Positions 16,826-25,433 of a stretch of DNA of 54,739 nucleotides are shown here, in pieces. Location: assembly GCA_030041375.1 (NCBI GenBank), contig JASHOA010000078.1, forward strand, positions 1 through 54,739, given 5' to 3'. How positions within the stretch are numbered: position 1 is the stretch's first letter; every line of letters starts with the position of its first letter. The notes beneath the pieces are model-generated. The model made no database searches. It was not told where the DNA came from and saw only the letters and a list, made by a program, of their open reading frames with translations. A program made the position numbers and the translations under genes. The stretch comes from Acetobacteraceae bacterium (GTDB lineage: Bacteria > Pseudomonadota > Alphaproteobacteria > Acetobacterales > Acetobacteraceae).

Positions 16826-16900
16826 TTATAGGTACATCCCAAGCCGGCGGCGCCGTGTCGCATTTGGCCTGGCATCCTGCGATTCTTCATTGCGCTCGGC
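16826..16900 (-). pseudogene. Relic of a second relaxase C-terminus
   Basis: The reverse strand ends in IAERNEESQDARPNATRRRR followed by LGMYL and a stop. The complete relaxase ends LAERDEESHGAKPKATRRRR LGMHL. The relic is joined to unrelated coding-like sequence further upstream (up to about 17059) that does not match the relaxase. It shows that the DNA beside Uma2 copy 1 came from a second copy of the Uma2-relaxase junction. Confidence 0.65.
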
Positions 16901-17217
16901 GATCTGAGCCCGTGCCCGCGGAAGAAGTGGCTGAAGCTCGCGTGCAAGATCGAAGACGCGTTGATCGGCCAGGGCGAGCTGCTCGATAGGGACGACGGCC
17001 AGATCGCCGACATCGTTGGTCGGGTGCGGGCGCGGCGCGCCCGCTGTCACCGAGATCACGAGGTCCCTGTTGATCGGCAGCCGGCGCGCTCGCCTCCGTA
17101 ACGCTATCGTCCGTGCAGCCTCTCAGGCCAGCAAGGCCGCGGATTTCCTTCTCGGCTTCCTCCGTCTCGAACCCGAAGGGGCATCATCGCCGAAAACCAT
17201 CAGCCCTGAGCCGGCTC

Positions 17218-17688
17218 TCAATCGGCTTTGTGCCCAATGAGCGCCGCGCCGATCGGCCGCGGCGGTTCGCTGCGCAGCACGAGCGACGTCGTGACCGCGC
17301 CATAGCCGGCAATCCGATCGACGATCGTCTCCAGCTCTTCAGGGCTCGGCACCAGCACTTTGAGGACGAAGCAGTCCTCTCCCGTGACACGGTGCACCTC
17401 GACGATGTTGGCAATCTCGGCGAAGCGCTTCAGACAGGCCTTGATATGCTCGTGCGTCGTCCGAAGCCGGATGATCGCCATCATGCCCAGGCCGAGAGCG
17501 CGATAGTTGATGCGCGCGCCGTAGCCCTCGATGACGCCGCTCTCCTCCAGACGCCTCACCCGCTCCGACATTGACGGCTGAGAGAGGCCGATCTGCCGTC
17601 CTAGCTCAGCCAGCGGCGCACGTGCGTTGCGCTGCAGCGCCTCGATGATCTGCAAATCCTTGCGGTCTATCGTGCCGATGCGGTTCAT
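17218..17688 (-). CDS. Lrp/AsnC-family regulator
   Basis: 156 residues. An N-terminal AsnC HTH (IDRKDLQIIEALQRNARAPL, then LGRQIGLSQPSMSERVRRLE) is followed by an RAM ligand-binding domain (GLGMMAIIRLRTTHEHIKAC, VHRVTGEDCFVLKVLVPSPE). It should bind DNA as an octamer or dimer in response to an amino acid. It diverges from the hydrolase gene at 17812; the shared 123-base gap is its likely target. Confidence 0.88.
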   Translation of the reverse strand: MNRIGTIDRKDLQIIEALQRNARAPLAELGRQIGLSQPSMSERVRRLEESGVIEGYGARINYRALGLGMMAIIRLRTTHEHIKACLKRFAEIANIVEVHRVTGEDCFVLKVLVPSPEELETIVDRIAGYGAVTTSLVLRSEPPRPIGAALIGHKAD

Positions 17689-17811
17689 GTTCTCAACCTG
17701 GTTTGCCTTGAAACCATCGGTAAGCTCGTGAGATTTCCGATGAATACCCATATAAGAAGCTGCGTGAGCCAGCCATAATGCCCGGATCGACAATGAACTC
17801 AAGGTCCAAGA

Positions 17812-18375
17812 ATGCAGGCTTTCATCACGCTGCCGGGCATCGGCGGCTCTGGCGACGCTCACTGGCAGAGCCATTGGGAACGCGCCGACGAGCGCTTCAA
17901 GCGGTTCGAGCCGGCCAGCTGGGACAAGCCCGACATCTCGAATTGGATCGACGCTGTCGACACCGCTCTGCTGGCGGCCAAGACGAGTCCAGTGCTTGTC
18001 GCCCACAGCCTCAGCTGTCTGCTGGTCGCACACTGGGCTCAGCGGGCGAAGAGGTCAGTGACGGGCGCCTTTCTTGTTGCGGTCCCGGACCCCGCGGGTC
18101 CCACATTCCCGGCAGAGGCGGCATCCTTTCGCGACGCGCCTGCGGCGCCACTTCCGTTTCCCGCGCTGATCGTCGCCAGCACCAATGACCCCTACGGCAC
18201 GAGCGCATATTCACGGTCGAGGGCGGAGGCGTGGCGCGCGGGCTTGGTCGAGGTCGGCGCGCTTGGCCACATCAACGGTTCGAGCGGCGTCGGCGATTGG
18301 CCCCATGGCCGGCAACTCCTCGACGCCTTCTGTGCTGGTCTCAGAGTGTCAATCGGCTTGCAAAATTGGCTCTGA
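17812..18375 (+). CDS. RBBP9/YdeN-type serine hydrolase with IS-derived end
   Basis: 187 residues of alpha/beta hydrolase fold. It has the N-terminal LPGIGGSGDAHWQSHWE, the nucleophile Ser in LVAHSLSCLLVAHW, an acid in VASTNDPYG and the His in GHINGSSGVGDWP. Members are small esterases or peptidases of unclear substrate. The last residues (about IGLQNWL) and the stop are encoded by the ISL3 inverted repeat at 18355-18376, so the native C-terminus was replaced by IS insertion. It is divergent from the Lrp-type regulator. Confidence 0.8.
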   Translation: MQAFITLPGIGGSGDAHWQSHWERADERFKRFEPASWDKPDISNWIDAVDTALLAAKTSPVLVAHSLSCLLVAHWAQRAKRSVTGAFLVAVPDPAGPTFPAEAASFRDAPAAPLPFPALIVASTNDPYGTSAYSRSRAEAWRAGLVEVGALGHINGSSGVGDWPHGRQLLDAFCAGLRVSIGLQNWL

Positions 18376-18942
18376 CTCAATTCTGATGATCAGCAAGCCG
18401 GCTCGTTTGCCAAGGACGCCCATGCCGACGTGAGGTTCAGCGGATTGAATGCCTTTGGTGCGCCGAACGCTCCGGCGGGTGCCAATGTACGCGGCTTCCG
18501 AAGCGATATCAATATCTTCTCTTGCGCCATCCTGGAACGACCTTCACCAAAAGTGCGTCAGAGCCAAAATTGCACGCCGAAGAACACGATCGCCGCCATC
18601 GAGAGTGGCGTCCCTCTGCTCGTCGAGGCACGCGCGATCATCACCGCCTTCCAGACCATGATCCGGAGGAAGACCCTTGCCGAGCTCGAGCCGTGGTTGG
18701 AGCGAGCCCGAGCGAGCCTGGTCGCCTCATTCGCCAGCGGCGTCCTCAAAGATCGCGAGACGATCAGTGCCGCGATCACCTCGCCCTGGTCGAACGGCCA
18801 GACCGAGGGACAGATCACCAAGCTCAAACTCGTCAAACGCCAGATGTATGGCCGAGGAAAGCTCGACCTCCTCCAGGTTCGCGTGATCGGCCCCAGCTAA
18901 AGCCACATCACCAAATTTGCGTCAGAGCCAATTTTGCAAGCC
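18355..18942 (+). mobile_element. Degenerate ISL3-family element
   Basis: A 22-bp perfect inverted repeat (GGCTTGCAAAATTGGCTCTG...) bounds the region at 18355-18376 and 18921-18942. Inside are only the last third of a transposase and an extra right-end-like repeat at 18557-18578 of a slightly different subtype. This suggests nested insertions followed by deletion. Bases 18385-18545 show no intact gene. No target duplication is obvious at the borders. Confidence 0.75.
18586..18900 (+). pseudogene. ISL3 transposase C-terminal fragment, copy 1
   Basis: About 104 residues of the DDE transposase C-terminus, including SFASGVLKDRETISAAITSP and the ISL3 signature WSNGQTEGQITKLKLVKRQM followed by YGRGKLDLL. 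The N-terminal zinc-finger/HTH and the first catalytic residues are missing, so it cannot be active. It is nearly identical to the fragment at 30290-30597. Confidence 0.85.
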
Positions 18943-18944
18943 GA

Positions 18945-19457
18945 TCAGAGGTCACTCACCGGCAGAGTGTTACCGACTTCGAGGGTAAAGCCGTCGCATC
19001 GGATCACCCTGAATCCCGCCGCGCGCACGAGGGCGAGAGCCGCCGTATTTTGCACCGAGATGTAGCCGAAGAGATGGGCCAAGCCGCACCGCTCGGCCCA
19101 TAGCAGGGAGCACCCAAGAAGGAGTCTGCCGATACCGCGGCGCTTGTGGTCAGAACGCGTTATGACCGCAATTTCCGCTGTCGGGGTGGTAAGACATTCG
19201 AGATTCAGAATGCCGAGTACCGTGGTTCCGGTGTCAGTTGCAGCAAACGCTACACTGTGTCGGCCGCGGTCAATTCCGGGAAGCAGATACCGAATGGAGG
19301 GCCGCAGAGAACCAAATCGTGCTCTGACGTCTTCCGGCTCGAGATGAAGGAGGAAGGTCATGATTGCTTCTTCCTCCCGACTATGTAGCTCCCGGATGCT
19401 GATCTTCGAGCCAAGGGTCCGGTTCGTCGCTCCGGACTCGGCGGTGCCGAATGTCAT
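18945..19457 (-). CDS. GNAT N-acetyltransferase
   Basis: 170 residues. The acetyl-CoA-binding motif A is AVITRSDHKRRGIGRLLLGC (R/Q-x-x-G-x-G/A), followed by LFGYISVQNTAALALVRAAG F. The N-terminal SREEEAIMTFLLHLEPEDVR resembles the GNAT domain of Pat-type protein acetyltransferases. The target is unknown. It overlaps the DUF1127 gene upstream by 4 bases, forming a two-gene operon. The ISL3 right end abuts its stop codon without damaging it. Confidence 0.8.
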   Translation of the reverse strand: MTFGTAESGATNRTLGSKISIRELHSREEEAIMTFLLHLEPEDVRARFGSLRPSIRYLLPGIDRGRHSVAFAATDTGTTVLGILNLECLTTPTAEIAVITRSDHKRRGIGRLLLGCSLLWAERCGLAHLFGYISVQNTAALALVRAAGFRVIRCDGFTLEVGNTLPVSDL

Positions 19458-19735
19458 CGGTTGCCGCGTTCGGATGGGGGTTTGCGGCGCTCGGCGAATT
19501 CAAAGGTTAAGTTGGGATCGAACACGTGTTCGATGTCGGCCCGGGTGAGCCCGATGTCACGCAGCTCCCGGCAGGTCATCCGGTAGAGCTCTTGCCTTTC
19601 CCTCTCCCTCTTCCGCAGTTTCGCCACGATCCGCGTCAGTCGGGTGAACGGCGAAGAAAAAGAGAGGCGATTGCGTGTAAAAAGCATGGTGTTGCCAGGC
19701 GAGTGCGGCCATTTCGGCGCGAAGCCAGGGGACAT
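19454..19735 (-). CDS. DUF1127-family small protein
   Basis: 93 residues. The C-terminal half carries the DUF1127/YjiS motif (RERQELYRMTCRELRDIGLT followed by RADIEHVF). DUF1127 proteins are small, arginine-rich and abundant in alphaproteobacteria; some bind RNA and affect phosphate and carbon metabolism. The start at 19735 is chosen because AGGAAAGGAG lies 7 bases upstream, longer than the bare 45-residue DUF1127 core. It is divergent from the LysR gene. Confidence 0.8.
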   Translation of the reverse strand: MSPGFAPKWPHSPGNTMLFTRNRLSFSSPFTRLTRIVAKLRKRERERQELYRMTCRELRDIGLTRADIEHVFDPNLTFEFAERRKPPSERGNR

Positions 19736-19851
19736 GGAGCGCTCCTTTCCTGGTGCCCGACCTCTTGTATTGCGAATGTGGCCGCTGCTGATGTTGGCAA
19801 TAATGCTGCCCTTCGGCGATATATCCTCCCGCGGAACGAGAGAGTACGCTG

Positions 19852-20745
19852 ATGGGTACGATTGAGGAGTATCAGGCGTTGGTCGCCGTGCTTGACCGTG
19901 GCAGCTTTACCGGGGCAGCCCGCCAGCTCGGGCGCTCATTGCAAGCGGTCAGCCGGGGGGTGGCGGAGCTAGAGCGCGAACTCGGAGTGGAGTTGATCCG
20001 GCGCACGACCCGGCGCCTGCAGGCGACCGAGGCCGGCCTGCGCTTTTACGCCCGGATGCGGACTGCACTCGCTGATATTGCGGCCGCACACGCGGAGGCC
20101 ACGGAATCAGCCGCGACGGTTAGCGGGCCGCTTCGCGTTGGCGGGCCTCTCGTGTTCGCGACGGTGTACCTCGTACCCGCACTTGACGCTTTCCTGCAGC
20201 GCCATCCTCGGGTGAGCGTGGACCTGCAACTATCCAATGAGTTTGTGGACTTGGTCGCAGAACGAATCGACCTCTCTGTCAGGGTGGGGGAACTCGAAGA
20301 CTCGGGGCTGCGAATGCGGCGCATGGGATTGGCTCGTCGCGTCACTTTCGCCGCGCCGTCCTACTTGGCGGAACGGGGGCGGCCCTTGCATCCGCAGGAT
20401 TTGTCGAACCACGATTGCGTGGTGCGCAGCTCTGCGCGGGATGCCTGTCAATGGGTCTATGAGCGGGACGGCATACGGGAAAGCGTGCGGGTGCGCGGAC
20501 GGTTTACCGCCTCTTCGGCCGACGTCTGCACCGAGGCAGTCGCTCGCGGGCTTGGATTGGGATTGGCACAAATGTGGCAGGTTCGCCCGCTCCTGGACAA
20601 AGGTCGCGTCGAACTTGTCCTGACGGAGTTCGAGCCTCCACCTGTGCCCGTCAGCGTGGTTTGGCCAGCCGGCAGGACAATGCCCGTACGAACGCGTCTC
20701 CTGATCGATTTTCTGGTATCCCGCCTCGGCGCGGAACGATGGTGA
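19852..20745 (+). CDS. LysR-family transcriptional regulator
   Basis: 297 residues. The N-terminal winged HTH (EEYQALVAVLDRGSFTGAAR, LGRSLQAVSRGVAELERELG) is followed by a type-2 periplasmic-binding-like effector domain (GPLRVGGPLVFATVYLVPAL, RIDLSVRVGELEDSGL, CTEAVARGLGLGLAQMWQV). It resembles the clade acting on divergent oxidoreductase or efflux genes. Here the divergent neighbour is the DUF1127-GNAT pair, its most likely target. Confidence 0.88.
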   Translation: MGTIEEYQALVAVLDRGSFTGAARQLGRSLQAVSRGVAELERELGVELIRRTTRRLQATEAGLRFYARMRTALADIAAAHAEATESAATVSGPLRVGGPLVFATVYLVPALDAFLQRHPRVSVDLQLSNEFVDLVAERIDLSVRVGELEDSGLRMRRMGLARRVTFAAPSYLAERGRPLHPQDLSNHDCVVRSSARDACQWVYERDGIRESVRVRGRFTASSADVCTEAVARGLGLGLAQMWQVRPLLDKGRVELVLTEFEPPPVPVSVVWPAGRTMPVRTRLLIDFLVSRLGAERW

Positions 20746-21242
20746 AAGAGAGACGCGCCGCATTCACGTCCTCTTCACGGGGTCATGGCCAGATCAATCG
20801 GCTGAAGGCGCCGAGGCGTGCGATGGCCGGGGTGCGGACATTGAGTGGCGTAAGGCCAGACCGACGCCGATTGGTGAACTCCCCGATCACCGACTTTGCA
20901 GGTGACACGCCCAAGAAGCGATGTAACACTGACCTTCATCCAGCAGTATACATGCCGGCCTATGAGAAATGGGCCAGCCCGCCGGTCACCAACTTTGCGA
21001 ATGACCCGTCCAAAAGGCAACGCGATACCGAGCAGTTTGGCCCAAAGCCGAGACCCGGGGTGACGACGCGCGCGTTCGGGCTCCCGCGGCGATTTTGGCC
21101 CGCGCGCTCAGCACCCCGCTAACGCAGGTGCGTGGCGGCCCTGGTCCTGGACGTCGTTCCGAAGTCTGAGGCCAAGTGGGGCTGATTTGAGGCGCCCCAT
21201 GCCACCGGTGCCCCGGCGCCGAACCTGTGGTAGAGTGCCGTC
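20746..21242. other. Intergenic with a diverged direct repeat
   Basis: About 500 bases without a convincing gene. It contains two 40-base direct repeats, roughly three-quarters identical, at 20883-20922 and 20982-21021 (CACCGACTTTGCAGGTGACA and CACCAACTTTGCGAATGACC). Tandem repeats of this kind occur at the ends of IS21-like elements, so this may be an IS end scar. The last 60 bases match the DNA upstream of Uma2 copy 1. Confidence 0.4.
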
Positions 21243-21827
21243 ATGATAGCGGTGCTCAAGATCCCCATCCGGATGACGGTGGCGGAGTTCCTGGCCTGGA
21301 ACCCGCCGGGCGGACAGACGTGGCAGCTCGTCGACGGTGAGCCCCAGGCGATGGCGCCGGCCAATCGGACCCATGGCGCAATCCAGAACGAGCTCGGCCG
21401 CCTGATTAGCAATCATCTGGCCGAACGAAAGAGTCATTGCACCGCCGTGACCACGCCCGGTGTGATTCCGCACGTCCAGTCGGACACCAACATGCGGGTG
21501 CCCGATCTCGCAGTGACCTGCTCGGCCTACGAAACCGAAGAGACAGCCCTGACCGATCCGGTGCTGCTGGTCGAGATCCTCTCTCCGAGTAACCAGGCGG
21601 AAACCTGGGCCAACGTGTGGGCTTACACCACCATTCCGAGCGTGCATGAAATTCTGGTGGTCGAGGCGGCCACCGTCGGTGCCGAGCTTTTGCGGCGCAA
21701 TTCCGATGGAACATGGCCGAAGCAGCCGGTTCGGATTGAGAAAGGCGATGAGGTAACGCTCGAATGCATTGGCTTTCGGGTGCCCTTAACTTCGCTTTAC
21801 CGGACGACTCGCCTCGCGCGCTCGTAG
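21243..21827 (+). CDS. Uma2-family putative nuclease, copy 2
   Basis: 194 residues, closely similar to copy 1 at 16211-16792 throughout, with the same start context (GTCATGA) and the same end (YRTTRLARS). Motifs of the PD-(D/E)XK-like Uma2 family are kept: TVAEFLAWNPPGGQTWQLVD, NMRVPDLAVTC, VLLVEILSPSNQAETWANVW. It is convergent with the relaxase gene and probably shares the hairpin at 21830. The function is unknown. Confidence 0.82.
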   Translation: MIAVLKIPIRMTVAEFLAWNPPGGQTWQLVDGEPQAMAPANRTHGAIQNELGRLISNHLAERKSHCTAVTTPGVIPHVQSDTNMRVPDLAVTCSAYETEETALTDPVLLVEILSPSNQAETWANVWAYTTIPSVHEILVVEAATVGAELLRRNSDGTWPKQPVRIEKGDEVTLECIGFRVPLTSLYRTTRLARS

Positions 21828-21829
21828 TT

Positions 21830-21854
21830 GCCTCGGCCCGATGGGGGGCGAGGC
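21830..21854. terminator. Hairpin between convergent Uma2 and relaxase genes
   Basis: GCCTCGGCCC pairs with GGGGGGCGAGGC across a short loop. It sits in a 33-base gap between two convergent stop codons, a good place for a bidirectional terminator. The same sequence is at 16795-16819. Confidence 0.5.
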
Positions 21855-21860
21855 CTTCGG

Positions 21861-24800
21861 TTAGAGGTGCATCCCAAGCCGGCGGCGCCGTGTCGCTTTT
21901 GGCTTGGCACCATGCGATTCTTCATCGCGCTCGGCGAGCTGGCTCATCGACTCGTAAGCCTTGGAATAGATTTGCGCCCGGACGTCTGCGCGTGCCCGAT
22001 CGATGATCGGCCGCGCTCGGCGGAGTTGGGACTGGACCGCCTGGCGGAGCCGGGTGCCGAGCTCGCTGAGGCGTGCGATTGTACCCTGGCGATGTCTGGC
22101 TGCGGCCTGGAGGCCCTCGGCAAAGTGCGCGTTCTGCCGCGCCTCGGCGTGCACCCGCGCGTGCAGGAATTTCTCCCACAGCACATTTCGCCTGGCGGCG
22201 GTCTCCTGCTTTGCTTCGTGCCGGGCGAGGCCCTTCAAGAAGTGCTGCGCGGTCTCACGACGTGCCTGGTCCGCTTGGCTCACGATGTCCGTGGCGTTCA
22301 GCTTTTCCGGCCGGCGGCCGATATTGCGTGCCCAGTTCATCCAGAGGTCGGGCTCCCGCACCGAGCGCGGATCGCCGAGGAGACGGCGGTTCACCACTTC
22401 CTGCTTCTCGGCACCTTCGGAGGTGAGCCAATAGTCGCGTTCCCGGTGCCGCGAGCCGGAAACGTAAGCCTTGTGCCCTTCGGTCGCCTGCGAGCCGCCC
22501 GGAGTGACGAAGATATGCTCGGTCGAGGTCGCGCCCTGGGCGGTGTTGGTCGTCATCGCGTAGCCGTAGGTGAGCAACGCGCGCCCTGTGCGCGCATCAG
22601 CGAGGGTCTCCCACCGGACCATTCCTTCGGTGCCCTTTTCGTTGCGCAGCACGAGGCCTCCTGAGCGGATGCCGCAGACCTCGAGGACGGAGCCGTTGTC
22701 TCCGATCACTCCGGAGCGGCCTTCGCCAAGACTTGCGTTCGTCCGGCGGAACAGCCGGACGCGATCGCCGATCGCAAGCGGCAGCTTGTAGTCGGTCCCG
22801 GCGTTCGGATCGGTTGCCTCGAGCACCCTGCGGTTCCGGCCGAGCTCGCCCGTAGCCTGCAGCCGTGCACGGATCGCCTCGCCGATCGCCCGGGCATCGT
22901 CGTTGGTCGGCGCGCTCACCGTGAGCGTGTAGTTGCGGCGGCCGGCATTGGCGGTCTGGCGTTCGTGCCAGAGAGCGGCGGCGCGAGAGATGATCTCCCG
23001 GTACCCGCCCGGCACGATCGAGGCGGTGCCGTCCTCGCGCTTCATTTCCAAGGCCGCCGCGGCCTCGTTTCGGCGAAGCAAGGTGGCGATCTCGCGTGCC
23101 CTGAGATCGGTCTGGCGGACCGTCGTTTCGATCGATGGGATCGAGCCGAGCGCCTTCTCGATCAGGCCGGTCACGAAGCCCGCCTCGATCGACTGGCACT
23201 GCTTCGGATCGCCGATCGCCACCATCCGGAGCCCACAGCGGTCCTGCAGGCGAAGCAGATCGAGGAGCTGCCACACGCCGATCGTCGCCAGCTCGTCGAT
23301 CACCACGACGCTCTTGTGGGTCAGGGGAAGCCGCCCCGACTCCACCCGTTGCAGGAACACGCTCGCCGCCGAGAAGGTGTCACCGGCGTCCAGTTTGAGC
23401 CCGGAGCTCAGGAGATCGCGCGCCTGCCGCCAGGCGAGGCTGATTCCATGGATGTCCGCGCCCTTCGCGTGCCAGGCCGCCACAAGGGGTTTGAGCAGCG
23501 TCGTCTTGCCGCTTCCGGCAGCCCCGATCGCCGCCGCGAAGCGCCCGCTCATGCCGAGATGGTTGATGAGGCGGCGTTGGGCCCGCCCGTGCTCGCCCGA
23601 GAAATCCAGCCCCGAGGCTTCCGCCGCGCGCTTGATCTCCGGAGGCGTAAGCAGGCCGCGCCGGTCTCTCCCGTGCTTGCGGGCAAGCGCGATCAGCTCG
23701 CTCTCCTGCGCGACATGCGCCTTGGTGGTGAGCCGCTCTTCGGTCACCGTGACGGCCTCGTTGTTCGGATCGGGAACACTGATGGGTACCGCGATCAGCG
23801 TTGTGTTCGTGACCCCGTCCCGATGCGGCGCGACGCCGCTTTGAGGGATCCCGCGCTCGGTGAAGGTCTGGCGCACACGATCGACATCTTCGGCCGCCTG
23901 GATCCCGGTCGCTATCAGTCCGCGCGCGGCAGCGACCCGCGCGTCTTCCTCCTTGATGACGGCACGGCGCCCGAACTCGCGCGCCAGCATCCGCGAGCTG
24001 GCGGCATAGGCTTGTTCGATGCGTTCCCGCTCGGCGAGCTTTGGCACTGGTCGGCTCGGGTCGAGGACGCTCTGGTGCCGGTAGCCGAGGGCCTCGGCTT
24101 GGCGCTGCCAGGAAGCGAAATCACTGAGATCGTCACCTTTGGCGGTCCGGCTGGCGAAGGCACCGCCCTTGAGCAGCTTGATCCGCTCATCGGGTGACAT
24201 GCGATCCCAGTCGGCGCCGGCGGATCTCGCGTAAGCTCTGGCATCCGCGGTCGCATCGCGCGTACGCTTGGAGAATGCCGCTCGCGCCGCTTCCGGAATC
24301 GCCGTGAGGCGCGCTGCGCCGAGGGTCTCGTCCAGCACGACCTCTGCGCCCTGTGCCCGCAGGTTCTGAGCAAGGTGGGCCTGGTAAATTGCGCCCCATT
24401 CGTGGATACGGCTGTGCATCCGGATCGTGTCGAGTGAGCCCACCCGGCTGCTCGGACAGAGCACCACGTTGGGCACCGCGACATGGGTGTGCAGCTGTGG
24501 GTCGCCGGCGACCTTCACCGTGACGAGTTCGGTCTCCACCGTGCCGTCCGGCTTCGTGACTACGATCTCGAGCGTCGGCCGGGCGGCATAGTGATCGAAG
24601 CTGATCCAGCCAATCGCGCCCAACTCCCTGCCGTCCTTGCCGCCCTGGCCCTTGCGCGCCTGACCGACGGTCTCGGCGACGTGCAGCATCGTCGCATGCA
24701 CCGCCTCGCGATGTGCCTGTGCGATCAGGTTCCGTTCCGCTTCGGTTGGCGCGAACGCCCAGGCCAGGGAAACCGACTTATCCGCGCTGAACGTGAAATC

Positions 24801-25433
24801 GACGTAGCCGACCGGGGTGCGCGCGTGGTTCACCGCCTCCCGCCAGGCAAGCACATCGAGGGGTTCGCCGCTCGCGGTGAGGCCGGCAAGAATGTTGGCT
24901 TGCTCGGTCTCTGTGAGCGCCTTGCCGTTCTCTGCCCCGAGTGCCTTCGCGAATCGAACGAGGGCCGGTGCCGCAACATCGGGGCCGAGCGCGCTGCCGT
25001 CGGCCCGGCGGCCGGCGAGCACGTTCGCGAGCTCCTCGTGCGTTGCGAGGCGCATCGGATCGAGGCCGAAGATTTCCGAGAGGGGGAGGGTAGCCTTCTG
25101 GTATTGCTTGCCTGCGATCTTCTCGCCGTCTGCCCGCAAGCCCGCGAGCAGAGAGGCGATTTCATCGCGGGTCGGCGGCCGGGAGAGCTCGAGACCGAGC
25201 AGCGCCGCAAGGGCACAATCCATGTCCCGGCGCGGCTCCGGCGCCATGCCAGGCATCTGGGCATCAGTGGCTTGCGCGTGATCCTGGCTCTCGATCGCGC
25301 CGGCGGTGATACCCCGCTGATAGTAGGTCGCGAGCGCCTGCGTCGTCGCCGGCAGTGTCTGCGTGATCAGGTGGTCGGCCATCTTGCGGGCCGCACCGAC
25401 CGAGCCCGCCGCACCGGCACGGAAAGTCAGCAT
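21861..25433 (-). CDS. MobF-type relaxase/helicase (TrwC/TraI/TraA-like)
   Basis: 1190 residues. The N-terminus begins MLTFRAGAAGS, with a catalytic tyrosine pair in ALATYYQRG (Tyr37-Tyr38). The metal-binding histidines are in GDPQLHTHVAVPN (His315, His317), with FTFSADKSVSLAW just before. A RecD-like helicase follows, with Walker A IGAAGSGKTTLL (about residue 650), SVVVIDELATIG and AIGDPKQCQSI, and a C-terminal GYAMTTNTAQGAT motif. It should nick oriT, stay bound to the 5' end and unwind DNA for the VirD4/VirB channel. Between the tyrosines and the HUH histidines there are three repeats of an AxxLAGxxAxG motif. Confidence 0.92.
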   Translation of the reverse strand: MLTFRAGAAGSVGAARKMADHLITQTLPATTQALATYYQRGITAGAIESQDHAQATDAQMPGMAPEPRRDMDCALAALLGLELSRPPTRDEIASLLAGLRADGEKIAGKQYQKATLPLSEIFGLDPMRLATHEELANVLAGRRADGSALGPDVAAPALVRFAKALGAENGKALTETEQANILAGLTASGEPLDVLAWREAVNHARTPVGYVDFTFSADKSVSLAWAFAPTEAERNLIAQAHREAVHATMLHVAETVGQARKGQGGKDGRELGAIGWISFDHYAARPTLEIVVTKPDGTVETELVTVKVAGDPQLHTHVAVPNVVLCPSSRVGSLDTIRMHSRIHEWGAIYQAHLAQNLRAQGAEVVLDETLGAARLTAIPEAARAAFSKRTRDATADARAYARSAGADWDRMSPDERIKLLKGGAFASRTAKGDDLSDFASWQRQAEALGYRHQSVLDPSRPVPKLAERERIEQAYAASSRMLAREFGRRAVIKEEDARVAAARGLIATGIQAAEDVDRVRQTFTERGIPQSGVAPHRDGVTNTTLIAVPISVPDPNNEAVTVTEERLTTKAHVAQESELIALARKHGRDRRGLLTPPEIKRAAEASGLDFSGEHGRAQRRLINHLGMSGRFAAAIGAAGSGKTTLLKPLVAAWHAKGADIHGISLAWRQARDLLSSGLKLDAGDTFSAASVFLQRVESGRLPLTHKSVVVIDELATIGVWQLLDLLRLQDRCGLRMVAIGDPKQCQSIEAGFVTGLIEKALGSIPSIETTVRQTDLRAREIATLLRRNEAAAALEMKREDGTASIVPGGYREIISRAAALWHERQTANAGRRNYTLTVSAPTNDDARAIGEAIRARLQATGELGRNRRVLEATDPNAGTDYKLPLAIGDRVRLFRRTNASLGEGRSGVIGDNGSVLEVCGIRSGGLVLRNEKGTEGMVRWETLADARTGRALLTYGYAMTTNTAQGATSTEHIFVTPGGSQATEGHKAYVSGSRHRERDYWLTSEGAEKQEVVNRRLLGDPRSVREPDLWMNWARNIGRRPEKLNATDIVSQADQARRETAQHFLKGLARHEAKQETAARRNVLWEKFLHARVHAEARQNAHFAEGLQAAARHRQGTIARLSELGTRLRQAVQSQLRRARPIIDRARADVRAQIYSKAYESMSQLAERDEESHGAKPKATRRRRLGMHL

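Noticed and set aside
20883-21021. CRISPR array
   Set aside because: Only two diverged repeats, no regular spacers and no cas genes anywhere in the window.
22965-24197. Long forward frames opposite the relaxase
   Set aside because: Antisense shadows of the relaxase gene; no motif and no ribosome site.
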